This document shows positions 19,030 through 28,640 of a DNA stretch of 64,000 bases, one piece after another. The stretch covers positions 1 through 64,000 of the forward strand of contig SPJN01000001.1 of assembly GCA_006844605.1 (NCBI GenBank). Reading direction: 5' to 3'. The notes below the pieces were generated by a model. It saw only the letters and a list, made by a program, of their open reading frames with translations. It was not told the origin of the DNA and made no database searches. Position numbers and translations under genes: made by a program. The stretch comes from Hyphomicrobiales bacterium (GTDB taxonomy: Bacteria > Pseudomonadota > Alphaproteobacteria > SPJN01). How positions within the stretch are numbered: the first letter of the stretch is position 1; every line of letters begins with the position of its first letter.

Positions 19030-20817
19030 TCACGCCACAGCAACGGCACGCATCATGCCCGCCTTCATGTGCATTAAGAGATGGCAATGAAATGCCCACT
19101 TGCCCGGCGCGTCGGCGCTGATCAGGGCAGAGACACGCTCCCCCGGTTTGACATTGATTGTGTGTTTGCGGGGCCGGGGATGGGCACCGTTCTCAAGCTC
19201 CATCCACATGCCGTGTAGGTGGATCGGGTGGCTCATCATCGTGTCGTTCACAAGGATCAGACGTAGCCGTTCGCCATGCTGAAATACAATCGGCCCTTCG
19301 ACATGCTGATAGCTGACACCGTCAAACGACCACATATACCGGTCCATATTTCCGGTCAGGTGAATTTCAAGATCGCGGGCGGGGGCGCGGGTGTCATAAA
19401 ACGGTGTGCGCGCCGATAATTGGCGATAGGTTAACGTGCGGTGGGCCACACCTTCCAACCCCTGTCCGGGATGATCCAGACGGTCACGCGGATTCTCGGC
19501 AACATTGGCGACACCGAAATCCACCACATGATCATGGGCCTGCTTTTCGGGCATGGCTGCCATCACGGGCATAGGGGCATTGTCCGTCATAGGCATTTGA
19601 TGGCCCATTTTGCTGTGGTCCATCCGGCTATGATCCATTTTGTTGTGGTCCATGCTGGTCGCTGTGTTGGTTTCCATTTTGCCATGATCCATATCGCCAT
19701 GATCCATGCCCATGTCTGCCATGCTGGCCAATGGCCGGTCGCGCAAGGGCGGGACGGGCGCAATCATGCCCGGATGGGGGGCCAATGTGCCCCGCACATA
19801 GCCGCTGCGATCCATGCTTTCTGCCATGATGGTGAACGCCTGATCCTTTTTGGGGGTGACAATCACGTCATAGGTTTCAGCGACACCGATTTGAAATTCA
19901 TCAACGGTAACCGGCTTGACGTCCTGCCCATCGGCCTGCACCACGGTCATTTCAAGGCCGGGAATGCGGAAGTTGAAAAATGTCATTGCCGACCCGTTGA
20001 TGATCCGCAGGCGCACCTGTTCCCCCGGCTTGAACAGGGCTGTCCAATTATGTGCCGCCGACTGGCCGTTCATCAAATAGGTATAGGTTGCGGCGGTGAC
20101 ATCAGCGATGTCCGTTGGGTCCATCATCATTTGGCCCCACATGGCGCGGTCGGCCAATGTGGCGTTCAGCCCGTTTTGTTCAACATCGTTGAAGAAATCA
20201 ATCATCGTGCGGCGCTGGCGATTGTAATAGTCCGGCTGGCGCTTCAGATTGGCGAACAGACGGTCAGGGTCTTCGTATGTCCAGTCAGATAGCATGATGA
20301 CATGCTCCCGATCTGCTTCAATTGGGTGGCCCTGTGTCGGGTCAATGATCAGCGGGCCATAAACCCCCTGTTGTTCCTGCAGGCCCGAATGGCTGTGATA
20401 CCAATAGGTGCCCGCCTGCCTGACCGGGAAACGGTAATGGAATGTCTGTTGCGGTTTGATGCCGTCAAATGACAGGCCCGGCACCCCATCCATATCCGTT
20501 GGCAGCAATATGCCGTGCCAGTGGATGGAACTGTCTTCATGCAACCTGTTGGTGACGTTCAGGGCGATGTCTTCGCCTTCTTTCAGACGCAATAATGGGC
20601 CGGGAATGGTGCCGTTGATCGTCGGGGTTGTTTTGGGTCGCCCGGCCCCGGTGAAGGTGGCGTGACCGATAGTCAGGTCAATAACCGGGCCTGTTAGGGC
20701 TGCGGGGCGGGGGGCAAGGCCCTGAAAGGGTAAGGCCCAGGCGGGCAAATGCGCCATCAACGCGCTGGCTGACGCGGCGGTGCCAAGTGCGGTCAAAAAA
20801 TGTCTGCGGTTCATCAT
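19030..20817 (-). CDS. copA: Multicopper oxidase CopA, copper resistance
   Basis: A 595-residue periplasmic oxidase that detoxifies Cu(I). The start MMNRRHFLTALG gives a Tat signal; the open frame continues upstream into gltB territory but lacks support. All four copper-ligand motifs are present: HWHG (99-102), HSHSG (141-145), HPIHLHG and HCHLLMHMKAGMM near the C-terminus. Residues about 366-420 form a Met/His-rich copper-binding insert with repeated MDH units. No Shine-Dalgarno precedes the ATG, and a TATATC -10 lies seven bases before it, suggesting a leaderless mRNA. copB follows. Confidence 0.96.
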   Translation of the reverse strand: MMNRRHFLTALGTAASASALMAHLPAWALPFQGLAPRPAALTGPVIDLTIGHATFTGAGRPKTTPTINGTIPGPLLRLKEGEDIALNVTNRLHEDSSIHWHGILLPTDMDGVPGLSFDGIKPQQTFHYRFPVRQAGTYWYHSHSGLQEQQGVYGPLIIDPTQGHPIEADREHVIMLSDWTYEDPDRLFANLKRQPDYYNRQRRTMIDFFNDVEQNGLNATLADRAMWGQMMMDPTDIADVTAATYTYLMNGQSAAHNWTALFKPGEQVRLRIINGSAMTFFNFRIPGLEMTVVQADGQDVKPVTVDEFQIGVAETYDVIVTPKKDQAFTIMAESMDRSGYVRGTLAPHPGMIAPVPPLRDRPLASMADMGMDHGDMDHGKMETNTATSMDHNKMDHSRMDHSKMGHQMPMTDNAPMPVMAAMPEKQAHDHVVDFGVANVAENPRDRLDHPGQGLEGVAHRTLTYRQLSARTPFYDTRAPARDLEIHLTGNMDRYMWSFDGVSYQHVEGPIVFQHGERLRLILVNDTMMSHPIHLHGMWMELENGAHPRPRKHTINVKPGERVSALISADAPGKWAFHCHLLMHMKAGMMRAVAVA

Positions 20818-20823
20818 GGTGTG

Positions 20824-20853
20824 GATATAGCACATAGAAAAAGGGCCACCCAA
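20824..20853 (-). promoter_or_regulatory. Candidate leaderless promoter of copA
   Basis: Minus-strand TTGGGT and TATATC are spaced 18 bp; the start point would fall on or next to the copA ATG at 20817. The -35 lies inside the 3' arm of the gltB terminator. The reading is supported by the missing Shine-Dalgarno and by lack of any other promoter space. Confidence 0.4.
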
Positions 20854-20873
20854 TGGCAATGTGGGCGGCCCTT
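20837..20873 (-). terminator. Terminator of gltB
   Basis: A stem of about 12 pairs (AAGGGCCGCCCA with TGGGTGGCCCTT on the minus strand, one mismatch) followed by a short T-run, 33 nt after the gltB stop. Confidence 0.8.
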
Positions 20874-20905
20874 CTTGAATTGTTGCGGAATTTTCCGGCG
20901 AAAGA

Positions 20906-23900
20906 TCAGGCTCGTTTGGGTTGGCCCGCCTCTGACCCGTCATCGTTCAACGGCTCTTCAATGCGGTTGATCATTTCCTTCGGGCAAACCTGCACAAAGC
21001 GCAGCTTGTTCTTCTGCCAATGGCGCAGAATTTCCGCCGCGTGGGCTGAGCTTGTTTCCTTCACATGCTCTTCAATCTTGGCCTTCAGAACCCCTTCCCA
21101 ATAGGCTGAGTTCAAGGGCTGCCAGACGATAGCTTCATCATTGGCGTGATCGTCAAAGCTGTTATCCGTGTCATAGATAAAGGCCATGCCGCCTGTCATG
21201 CCGGCGCCGAAGTTGTCACCGACTGAACCCAGAATGACAGCCATGCCGCCTGTCATATACTCACACCCATTGGCACCGACACCTTCGACAACCACATGCG
21301 CGCCGGAATTACGGACAGCGAAACGTTCACCGGCCTGACCGGCTGCAAACAGCTTGCCTGCGGTGGCACCGTAAAGGACGGTGTTGCCGATGATGGTGTT
21401 CTGATTACTGGTCAGCGGGCTGTTGGGGGCGGGGCGCACAACGATTGTACCGCCCGATAGCCCCTTGCCCACATAGTCGTTTGAATCGCCTTCCACAACC
21501 AGCTTCAACCCCTGAACCGCAAAGGCACCAAGTGACTGCCCGGCAGACCCGCGCAGACGGACCGTCAGATGGTTGGCAGGCAGGCCATGCAGGCCATATT
21601 TCTGCACGATGTGGCTGCTGGTGCGGGTGCCAATGCCGCGTTGGACATTGCGCACTGAATAGCGCAGCTGCATCTTTTCGCCATCATCCAACAGGGGCTG
21701 TGCGTCCTTGATGATTTGCGCATCAAGGGTTTCGGGCACCTCGTTTCGATGTGTGCGATCAGAAACACGCGGCAGGCCGCTTGTGTCTGCCTGTACGAGC
21801 AGCGGGTTCAGGTCAAGGTCATCAAGATGCGACGCGCCACGGCTGACCTGCATCAACAGGTCGGTGCGGCCAATGATGTCGTCTAGCGAGCGGACGCCCA
21901 AACCAGCAAGGATTTCGCGCACTTCTTCGGCGATGAACGAGAATAGGTTGACCACCTTGTCCGCGTTGCCGGTAAATTTCTCGCGCATGGCGGGGTCTTG
22001 GGTGCAAACGCCGACCGGGCATGTATTTGAATGACACTGACGTACCATAATACAACCCATCGCGATCAGCGATGTTGTGCCAACACCATATTCTTCGGCA
22101 CCCATCATGGCCGCCATAACAATATCGCGCCCGGTCTTGATTGACCCGTCGGTACGCAGCGTCACCGAATGACGCAAATTGTTCATGGTCAGAACCTGAT
22201 TGGCCTCTGTCAGGCCCATCTCCCACGGGATACCCGCATGTTTGATGGAGGTTTGGGGCGACGCGCCCGTGCCGCCATTGTACCCGGCGATCAGGATCAC
22301 GTCCGCCTTCGCCTTGGCAACACCGGCGGCAATCGTGCCAACCCCGGTTGACGCAACAAGCTTCACGCAAACGCGCGCGGTCGGGTTGATCTGTTTCAGG
22401 TCGTAGATCAGCTGTGCCAAATCTTCGATTGAATAGATGTCATGATGCGGCGGCGGTGAGATCAATGTCACACCGGGCGTTGAATGGCGCAGCTTGGCGA
22501 TAAACTCGGTTACCTTAAAGCCGGGCAATTGCCCGCCTTCACCGGGCTTGGCACCCTGTGCGACCTTGATTTCGATTTCACGGCACTGGTTCAGATATTC
22601 AGCCGTTACGCCAAAGCGACCCGAAGCAATCTGCTTAACCGCAGAGTTCGGATTGTCGCCATTGGGCTTGGGCTTAAAGCGAACGGGGTCTTCGCCACCT
22701 TCGCCGGACACTGACTTGGCGCCAATGCGGTTCATGGCGATGTTCAGTGTTTCATGTGCTTCAGGTGACAGGGCACCCAATGACATGCCGGGGGTGACGA
22801 AACGCTTGCGGATTTCGTTGATGCTTTCAACTTCGTCCAACGGAATGGACTCGCCGATCGGCTTGAAATCCATCAGGTCACGCAACTGGATTGGGGCCAT
22901 GTCATACAGGCCCTGCGCATAACGGCGATAGGTTTCGTAATCATCATTATCGACAGCGTGCTGCAACAGGTGCATCAGCTTGCCATCATGGCCGTGGGTT
23001 TCCCCGCCCTTGCGGTAACGGTAAAGCCCGCCAACAGGCAGCGCGACGATGTTGTTGCCGCCAAAGCCCTTCTGATGCAGTTCTTCAACCTTGGTCTGCA
23101 CACCGACAAGGCCAATGCCTGAAATACGGCTGGGCATACCGGGGAAGAATTCAGCAACCAATGCACGGCTAAGGCCGACAGCTTCAAAATTATAGCCGCC
23201 ACGATAGGAGCTAAGAACCGAGATGCCCATCTTGGACATGATCTTCAACAGGCCCTGATTGACCGCTTCGCGGAACCGGTCTGTCAGGTTGTTGAGCGTG
23301 ATGTCATCACCGAACAGGCCACGGGCATGACGGTCAGCAAGACAATCAAGCGCCAGATAGGCATTCACGGTGGTAGCACCAACGCCGATTAGAACGGCAA
23401 AGTAATGGGTGTCGAGGCATTCTGCAGACCGCACATTAAGTGAGGTGAAAGTCCGCAGCCCCTTGCTGACAAGGTGCGAATGCACACCGCCTGCCGCCAA
23501 AATCATCGGCATGGAGGCGCGGGCGTCAGACACGTGTTCGTCTGTCAGTACCAAATGCTGGGCACCGCGACGAACGGCGTCTTCAGCCTCTGTCCGCACA
23601 CGCTCAAGCTCGGCACGCAGGGTATCGTCGCCCTGACCGATGGGGAACGTACAGTCGATTTCGACCATCAGATCGCCCATATAGGATTTCATCGCTGCAA
23701 ATTCGCCATTGGTGATGGCCGGGCTTTCCAGTGTGAAAATCCCTTCTTGTGCATTGGAATGATCCAGCACATTGCCAAGATTGCCAAAGCGGGTTTTCAG
23801 CGACATCACGCGATGTTCACGCAATGGGTCAATCGGCGGGTTGGTCACCTGCGAGAAATTTTGGCGGAAGAAATGACTTAGCGGGCGGTAGGCTTCTGAC

Positions 23901-25441
23901 ACAACAGCAAGCGGCGTGTCATCACCCATGGAGCCGATGGCTTCCTTGGCGTCCTCTGCCATCGGATGCAAGATCAGTTCAAGATCTTCCATCGAGAACC
24001 CGGCGGCCTGTTGGCGGCGGGTCAGTTCGTCCTTGTCGAACAGATGATGTTCGCCATCTTTCGGGGCGATCAGATCATCCAATTCGATCACCGGCTTGGT
24101 CAGCTCCTCATAGGGCTGCGCGGCGGCCAGCATGTCTTTCAATTCACGGTCGCGGAAGAAGGCTTTTTCCTTCAGGTCAACACCGATCAATTGGCCGGGG
24201 CCAACGCGGCCCTTTTCAACGACCTGCGCCTCATCAACCTGCACCATGCCGGTTTCTGACCCGACAACAAGCAGGCTGTCTTCGGTGATGGTGTAACGCA
24301 GCGGGCGCAGACCGTTCCGGTCCATCCCGGCAACAACCCAGCGGCCATCAGTGGCGGCAAGGGCGGCGGGGCCATCCCACGGTTCCATCAATGAATTGGA
24401 ATAGGCATACATATGCCGGTGCGCTTCGGGCATAACCGTTGCGCGCTTGGACCATGCTTCGGGCACCAGCAATGTCTTGGCCATGGGGGCCGAACGGCCG
24501 GCACGAACCAACAGTTCAAATACGGAATCAAGTGCGGCTGAATCTGACGAGCCGGGCTGGATAATCGGCTTGATATCATCGCCATAGCCTTCAAACGCCT
24601 CTGATGCCATGCGGATTTCATGGCTGCGCATCCAGTTGGTGTTCCCCTTAACGGTATTGATTTCACCATTATGGGCCAACATGCGGAACGGCTGGGCCAA
24701 GGGCCAAGTCGGGAAGGTGTTGGTTGAATAGCGTTGATGATAAATCGCAAAGCTTGAAACAAACCGCTCATCACGCAAATCGGGATAGAAGATGGACAAT
24801 TGTTCGGCAAGGAACATGCCCTTGTAAATCACTGACCGGTTGGATAGCGAGCAGATGTAGAAATCATTGACCGATGCTTCTGCAACGCGCTTTTCAATGC
24901 GGCGGCGGACCAAATACAGCTCGCGCAGGAAGTCATCATCATCCATCGGCTGATTGGTGGTGAACATGATTTGTTCGATTTCCGGGCGCGTGGCATTGGC
25001 CTTTTCACCTATGACAGACACGTCAACGGGCACCTGACGCCAGCCATAGATGTAATAGCCAAGGCGCAGCAATTCGGTTTCAACGATTGTCCGGCAGGTT
25101 TCCTGTGCCGCGTAATCTGTACGGGGCAGGAACATCATGCCGACGGCAATGTTGTTGTCGTTCGGTTCGTGACCGGTACGTTCGACCTGTTCACGGAAGA
25201 AATCTTGCGGAATTTCGATATGGATCCCTGCGCCGTCACCGGTTTTGCCATCGGCGTCAACCGCGCCGCGATGCCAAACCGCTTTCAATGCATCAATGCC
25301 CATTTCCACAACACGGCGTGATGGTTCGCCATCAATGGCAGCAACCATGCCGACGCCGCAATTGTCGTGGCCTTGGGTGGGGATACCGGCCGCCTCAAGG
25401 CGGGCCTGATTTTCAAGATATTGTTCCGTATACTTGGTCAT
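20906..25441 (-). CDS. gltB: Glutamate synthase (NADPH) large subunit
   Basis: A 1511-residue enzyme started at MTKYTEQ (25441, AGGAT upstream). Glutamine from GS is hydrolysed by the N-terminal Ntn domain (nucleophile Cys28 in HDNCGVGMVAA, normally exposed by removal of a short propeptide); ammonia is channelled to the FMN-containing synthase domain. The 3Fe-4S cluster motif GCIMVRQCHSNTCPVGVC and the C-terminal GXGXG beta-helix (LSGGTIVVRP, AGERFAVRNSGAHVVVEG) are present. Works with GltD in ammonium assimilation. A DUF2059 gene and a hairpin separate it from gltD. Confidence 0.98.
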   Translation of the reverse strand: MTKYTEQYLENQARLEAAGIPTQGHDNCGVGMVAAIDGEPSRRVVEMGIDALKAVWHRGAVDADGKTGDGAGIHIEIPQDFFREQVERTGHEPNDNNIAVGMMFLPRTDYAAQETCRTIVETELLRLGYYIYGWRQVPVDVSVIGEKANATRPEIEQIMFTTNQPMDDDDFLRELYLVRRRIEKRVAEASVNDFYICSLSNRSVIYKGMFLAEQLSIFYPDLRDERFVSSFAIYHQRYSTNTFPTWPLAQPFRMLAHNGEINTVKGNTNWMRSHEIRMASEAFEGYGDDIKPIIQPGSSDSAALDSVFELLVRAGRSAPMAKTLLVPEAWSKRATVMPEAHRHMYAYSNSLMEPWDGPAALAATDGRWVVAGMDRNGLRPLRYTITEDSLLVVGSETGMVQVDEAQVVEKGRVGPGQLIGVDLKEKAFFRDRELKDMLAAAQPYEELTKPVIELDDLIAPKDGEHHLFDKDELTRRQQAAGFSMEDLELILHPMAEDAKEAIGSMGDDTPLAVVSEAYRPLSHFFRQNFSQVTNPPIDPLREHRVMSLKTRFGNLGNVLDHSNAQEGIFTLESPAITNGEFAAMKSYMGDLMVEIDCTFPIGQGDDTLRAELERVRTEAEDAVRRGAQHLVLTDEHVSDARASMPMILAAGGVHSHLVSKGLRTFTSLNVRSAECLDTHYFAVLIGVGATTVNAYLALDCLADRHARGLFGDDITLNNLTDRFREAVNQGLLKIMSKMGISVLSSYRGGYNFEAVGLSRALVAEFFPGMPSRISGIGLVGVQTKVEELHQKGFGGNNIVALPVGGLYRYRKGGETHGHDGKLMHLLQHAVDNDDYETYRRYAQGLYDMAPIQLRDLMDFKPIGESIPLDEVESINEIRKRFVTPGMSLGALSPEAHETLNIAMNRIGAKSVSGEGGEDPVRFKPKPNGDNPNSAVKQIASGRFGVTAEYLNQCREIEIKVAQGAKPGEGGQLPGFKVTEFIAKLRHSTPGVTLISPPPHHDIYSIEDLAQLIYDLKQINPTARVCVKLVASTGVGTIAAGVAKAKADVILIAGYNGGTGASPQTSIKHAGIPWEMGLTEANQVLTMNNLRHSVTLRTDGSIKTGRDIVMAAMMGAEEYGVGTTSLIAMGCIMVRQCHSNTCPVGVCTQDPAMREKFTGNADKVVNLFSFIAEEVREILAGLGVRSLDDIIGRTDLLMQVSRGASHLDDLDLNPLLVQADTSGLPRVSDRTHRNEVPETLDAQIIKDAQPLLDDGEKMQLRYSVRNVQRGIGTRTSSHIVQKYGLHGLPANHLTVRLRGSAGQSLGAFAVQGLKLVVEGDSNDYVGKGLSGGTIVVRPAPNSPLTSNQNTIIGNTVLYGATAGKLFAAGQAGERFAVRNSGAHVVVEGVGANGCEYMTGGMAVILGSVGDNFGAGMTGGMAFIYDTDNSFDDHANDEAIVWQPLNSAYWEGVLKAKIEEHVKETSSAHAAEILRHWQKNKLRFVQVCPKEMINRIEEPLNDDGSEAGQPKRA

Positions 25442-25485
25442 ACTTCGATCCTGAATTAACGGCCTGAACAAGGCCGGATGGGGTA

Positions 25486-25513
25486 GGGTGCGCCGGATGT
25501 GCCCGGCACACCC
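25486..25513 (-). other. Intercistronic hairpin upstream of gltB
   Basis: An 11-pair stem (GGGTGTGCCGG with CCGGCGCACCC, one G-U pair, six-base loop) without a T-run, between the DUF2059 gene and gltB. It may act in mRNA processing or stability rather than termination. Confidence 0.6.
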
Positions 25514-25520
25514 TGAACCC

Positions 25521-26015
25521 TTATTGAGATTGCTTTGTCAGCAGATTTAGAATGGCGCGCTGCAACTCATCGCGAAACACCACATCCGTATAGGGTGAGA
25601 TTTCATCGCGTGCCTTGGCGCCAAGGATGATGGCGTTACGCACATCGGGGTTAGAAAATACGCTGGTCAGGCCCTTCATCTGTTTTTCCGAAAAATGTTT
25701 TTCGAACACAGCATGTTCCTGATCACGAAAATGGGCGCGGGTGGCGTCCATTGCGTCTGCGCCTGCTTCCATGACCATGTCATATTGCGGCGTACCTTTG
25801 GAAAAGCCCATGTCATTCACGGCCTCATCCAAAAGACGCGGCAAGTCTGCTTCGAGACGAACGCGGCTGGGGGCAACGCTGTAATAGGCATCAAAGGCTT
25901 TATCAAAGCCGGCATCAGCCTGTGCGGGCAAGCCAAACATGGCCTGTGATCCCAGCAGCGTTACTGCAAAGGCAAGCATACGGACGGTCTTAGTCTTGAA
26001 GGCACCGGTTTTCAT
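25521..26015 (-). CDS. Exported DUF2059 protein
   Basis: A 164-residue protein from MKTGAFKTKT (26015), which has GGAGAG seven bases upstream; earlier in-frame starts run toward gltD and lack support. A signal peptide (to about residue 30, ending LPAQADA) is followed by a helical domain (FSKGTPQYDMVMEAGADAMDATRAHF; FSEKQMKGLTSVFSNPDVRNAI) of the DUF2059 type. Function of the family is unknown. It sits between gltD and gltB, an unusual position, probably in the same transcript. Confidence 0.8.
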   Translation of the reverse strand: MKTGAFKTKTVRMLAFAVTLLGSQAMFGLPAQADAGFDKAFDAYYSVAPSRVRLEADLPRLLDEAVNDMGFSKGTPQYDMVMEAGADAMDATRAHFRDQEHAVFEKHFSEKQMKGLTSVFSNPDVRNAIILGAKARDEISPYTDVVFRDELQRAILNLLTKQSQ

Positions 26016-26068
26016 CGGTTCTCTCCTTTGGTTGTGCCTGCCCCCTTCAGCACGAAAGGGGCTGGCGG

Positions 26069-27511
26069 TTATTCCGCTGCAATGGCAGCGGATTGTGACT
26101 GTAACCATTCATGCATGGCAGTTGCGGCGTCGCGACCATCGCGAATGCCCCAGACCACCAATGATGCACCGCGGACGATATCACCGGCGGCAAATACGCC
26201 ATCGATGCTGGTCATCTGGGTGCGGAAATCAGCGTCGATTGTGCCCCAACGGGACACCTTCAACTCTTTTGCGCCAAACAATGTCGGCAAATCTTCGGGG
26301 TCAAAACCCAGCGCCTTGATCACAAGATCGGCGTGCATGTCGTGGTCTGAGCCGTCAATCTCTTCTGGGCTACGGCGGCCGGATTGATCAGGCAGGCCAA
26401 GCTGCATACTAACGGCGCGCACGGCACCAACCTTTTGGTCCTTGCCTTCGATGAAGGCCTTTGGTGCGGTCAGCCAAACAAATTCGACGCCTTCTTCTTC
26501 GGCATTTGTGACTTCGCGCATGGAGCCGGGCATGTTTTCCCGGTCACGGCGATAAAGACATTTCACAGTCTTGGCACCCTGCCGGATGGCGGTACGCACG
26601 CAATCCATCGCGGTGTCACCACCGCCGACGACGACAATATCCTTGCCGTCTGCATTCAAATCGCCTGATTCAAACGCGGCAACCTTGTCGCCAAGATTGT
26701 TGCGGTTTGAGGCGGTCAGGTAATCAAGCGCATCGACAACATTGCCCAGACCAACACCGGGGGCGTTGATTTCGCGGGCCTTATAGACGCCGGTGGCAAT
26801 CAGAACCGCATCATGCTTATCGCGCAATTCATCAAGCGTGGCGTCCTTGCCAACCTGAAAATTCATGTGGAAGGTCACGCCCTGATCGCGATACAGCTGC
26901 TCGCGCCGGGCAACGACGTCTTTTTCCAGCTTGAAATTGGGAATGCCGTAAATCAACAGGCCGCCAACGCGGTCATACCGGTCATAGACATGAACCTGAT
27001 AGCCTTCGGCGCGCAGTTGTTCAGCAGCAGCAAGCCCGGCGGGACCGGCACCGATAATGCCAACAGACTGGTCACGTTCCTGGGCGGGCAGGTTGGGTTT
27101 GATCCAGCCCTGATCCCAAGCGGTTTCAGTAATGTATTTTTCCACCGCGCCAATGGTGACAGCGCCGTGGCCTGCCTGTTCGATCACGCAATTGCCTTCA
27201 CACAGGCGGTCCTGCGGGCAGATGCGGCCGCAAATTTCCGGCATTGTGTTGGTGGCGGCGCTGACCTGATACGCTTCTTCAAGGCGGCCTTCGGCTGTCA
27301 GTTTCAACCAATCGGGAATATTGTTCTGCAACGGGCAGTGAACCTGACAATAGGGGACACCACATTGCGAGCAACGGGCGGCCTGATCATTGGCCCGCGC
27401 CTGCGCGAATTCCTGATAGATTTCACCAAAATCCTCACGACGATCATCAGCCGCCCGCTTGTCCGGGGTTTGCTGGTCAATCGAGACGAATTTCAACATT
27501 TTCTGCGCCAT
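26069..27511 (-). CDS. gltD: Glutamate synthase small subunit
   Basis: A 480-residue FAD/NADPH oxidoreductase that feeds electrons to GltB. Two N-terminal [4Fe-4S] sites are visible (Cys47, 50, 55, 59 and Cys94, 98, 104, 108), then the FAD-binding motif GIIGAGPAGLAAAEQLR near 151 and the NADPH-binding motif VVVGGGDTAMDCVR. Length is normal. It heads the gltD-DUF2059-gltB cluster and its promoter overlaps a perfect inverted repeat at 27575-27594. Confidence 0.98.
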   Translation of the reverse strand: MAQKMLKFVSIDQQTPDKRAADDRREDFGEIYQEFAQARANDQAARCSQCGVPYCQVHCPLQNNIPDWLKLTAEGRLEEAYQVSAATNTMPEICGRICPQDRLCEGNCVIEQAGHGAVTIGAVEKYITETAWDQGWIKPNLPAQERDQSVGIIGAGPAGLAAAEQLRAEGYQVHVYDRYDRVGGLLIYGIPNFKLEKDVVARREQLYRDQGVTFHMNFQVGKDATLDELRDKHDAVLIATGVYKAREINAPGVGLGNVVDALDYLTASNRNNLGDKVAAFESGDLNADGKDIVVVGGGDTAMDCVRTAIRQGAKTVKCLYRRDRENMPGSMREVTNAEEEGVEFVWLTAPKAFIEGKDQKVGAVRAVSMQLGLPDQSGRRSPEEIDGSDHDMHADLVIKALGFDPEDLPTLFGAKELKVSRWGTIDADFRTQMTSIDGVFAAGDIVRGASLVVWGIRDGRDAATAMHEWLQSQSAAIAAE

Positions 27512-27555
27512 GGGCTTTGGATCCCTCTCTCGCCTTGGTCAATGGTGGGGTGTGG

Positions 27556-27584
27556 GTTATAGCGAAACCGACAAGTGATTCCAA
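27556..27584 (-). promoter_or_regulatory. Promoter of gltD operon
   Basis: Minus-strand TTGGAA (-35) and TATAAC (-10) with 17-bp spacing, about 40 nt before the gltD ATG. The -35 hexamer lies inside the palindrome at 27575-27594. Confidence 0.6.
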
Positions 27585-27594
27585 ACGGAATCAC
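27575..27594. promoter_or_regulatory. Candidate operator palindrome at gltD
   Basis: A perfect inverted repeat, GTGATTCC-AAAC-GGAATCAC, overlapping the gltD -35. Its position suits a repressor or other DNA-binding regulator; the protein is unknown. Confidence 0.5.
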
Positions 27595-27672
27595 ACATGT
27601 AAGTCAGCATAACTGACCTAAATATAGGTAGCCTAGCGCTCATTTTGTGTCCATGCGGCGGAAAATCGCAAT

Positions 27673-27695
27673 TTTAGTACCAAAAATGTACTAAA
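27673..27695. promoter_or_regulatory. Second palindrome in the gltD-uppP intergenic region
   Basis: TTTAGTAC and GTACTAAA arms around seven bases, midway between the divergent genes gltD and uppP. A weaker ACCTA/TAGGT pair lies at 27616-27629. No T-run typical of a terminator follows on either strand, so a protein-binding site is more likely. The rest of this roughly 305-bp gap has no gene. Confidence 0.4.
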
Positions 27696-27816
27696 TAGGG
27701 GGCGGTGCCTAGTCCGTCCCCTGATGCGGCCCGCGCGCGCAATCGGCGCAACTATGCTTGCAGTTCCACTCCCGCTCTGCCAAGACTGGCTTAAGTATAT
27801 CACAGTCAGGTCTGAT

Positions 27817-28623
27817 ATGGACTTTCTTCCACTATTTATTTTGGCGCTGGTGCAGGGCATTACTGAGTTTCTGCCGATCAGTTCCTCCGGTCATTTGGTA
27901 CTGGTGCCGATTTTTGCCGGGTGGCCTGATCAGGGCCCCGCAATTGATGTGGCGGTCCATGTGGGCACGTTGTTGGCGGTCATGGTCTATTTCCGCGCAG
28001 ATTTGTGGCGGCTGATCAGGGGTGGCCTGTCCGTTCTTGGCGGCAAATGGCATACGCCTGATGCCAAACTTGCACTCTATATAATCGTAGGAACCATTCC
28101 GGCGGTGATTGCGGGCTTTGTCCTGCATGAATTGGCCGTGATGGAGGCTATGCGCTCCATGCTTATAATCGGGTGGACGACGCTGGGCTTTGGCGTGGTG
28201 TTGTGGGCAGCAGACAAATGGGGCGCGCAAATAACCACGGTAGAGGCCAAGGGTTGGTCCGCCGTGATCGGTATCGGGTTGGCGCAATGTGTGGCCCTGA
28301 TCCCCGGCACAAGCCGGTCCGGCATCACGATGACCGCCGCGCGGGCCTATGGCATCGACCGGCAGGACGCGGCGCGCTTTTCCATGTTGTTGTCGATCCC
28401 GACCATTGCGGGCGCGGGGCTTTTGGTGCTGCTTGATGTGATAGAGGCGGGCGATCCCGTCCTGACACAATCGGCATTGATTTCAGGCGGCCTTGCTGCG
28501 CTGACAGCCTTGGGCGCGATTGCCCTGTTGATGAACTGGCTGGCACGCCAGACTTTCACCATATTTGCCGTTTATCGGGTGCTGCTCGGCGGCGGTTTGC
28601 TTCTTTATTATTATACGCACTGA
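27817..28623 (+). CDS. uppP: Undecaprenyl-diphosphatase (UppP/BacA)
   Basis: A 268-residue polytopic membrane enzyme from MDFLPLFILALVQG (27817). It recycles undecaprenyl diphosphate to the monophosphate carrier for peptidoglycan and other polymers. Signatures are EFLPISSSGHLVLV near residue 17 and the PGTSRSG motif after LAQCVALI. Multiple hydrophobic segments span the length. An upstream start would add 31 residues of non-conserved sequence and is rejected. It runs into the HAD-like gene 17 nt later. Confidence 0.96.
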   Translation: MDFLPLFILALVQGITEFLPISSSGHLVLVPIFAGWPDQGPAIDVAVHVGTLLAVMVYFRADLWRLIRGGLSVLGGKWHTPDAKLALYIIVGTIPAVIAGFVLHELAVMEAMRSMLIIGWTTLGFGVVLWAADKWGAQITTVEAKGWSAVIGIGLAQCVALIPGTSRSGITMTAARAYGIDRQDAARFSMLLSIPTIAGAGLLVLLDVIEAGDPVLTQSALISGGLAALTALGAIALLMNWLARQTFTIFAVYRVLLGGGLLLYYYTH

Positions 28624-28640
28624 AACAGGAACCATTTTTC

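Noticed and set aside
19441-20292. 283-codon His/Met-rich plus-strand frame inside copA
   Set aside because: The His-rich look comes from reading the Met/His-rich insert of CopA backwards.
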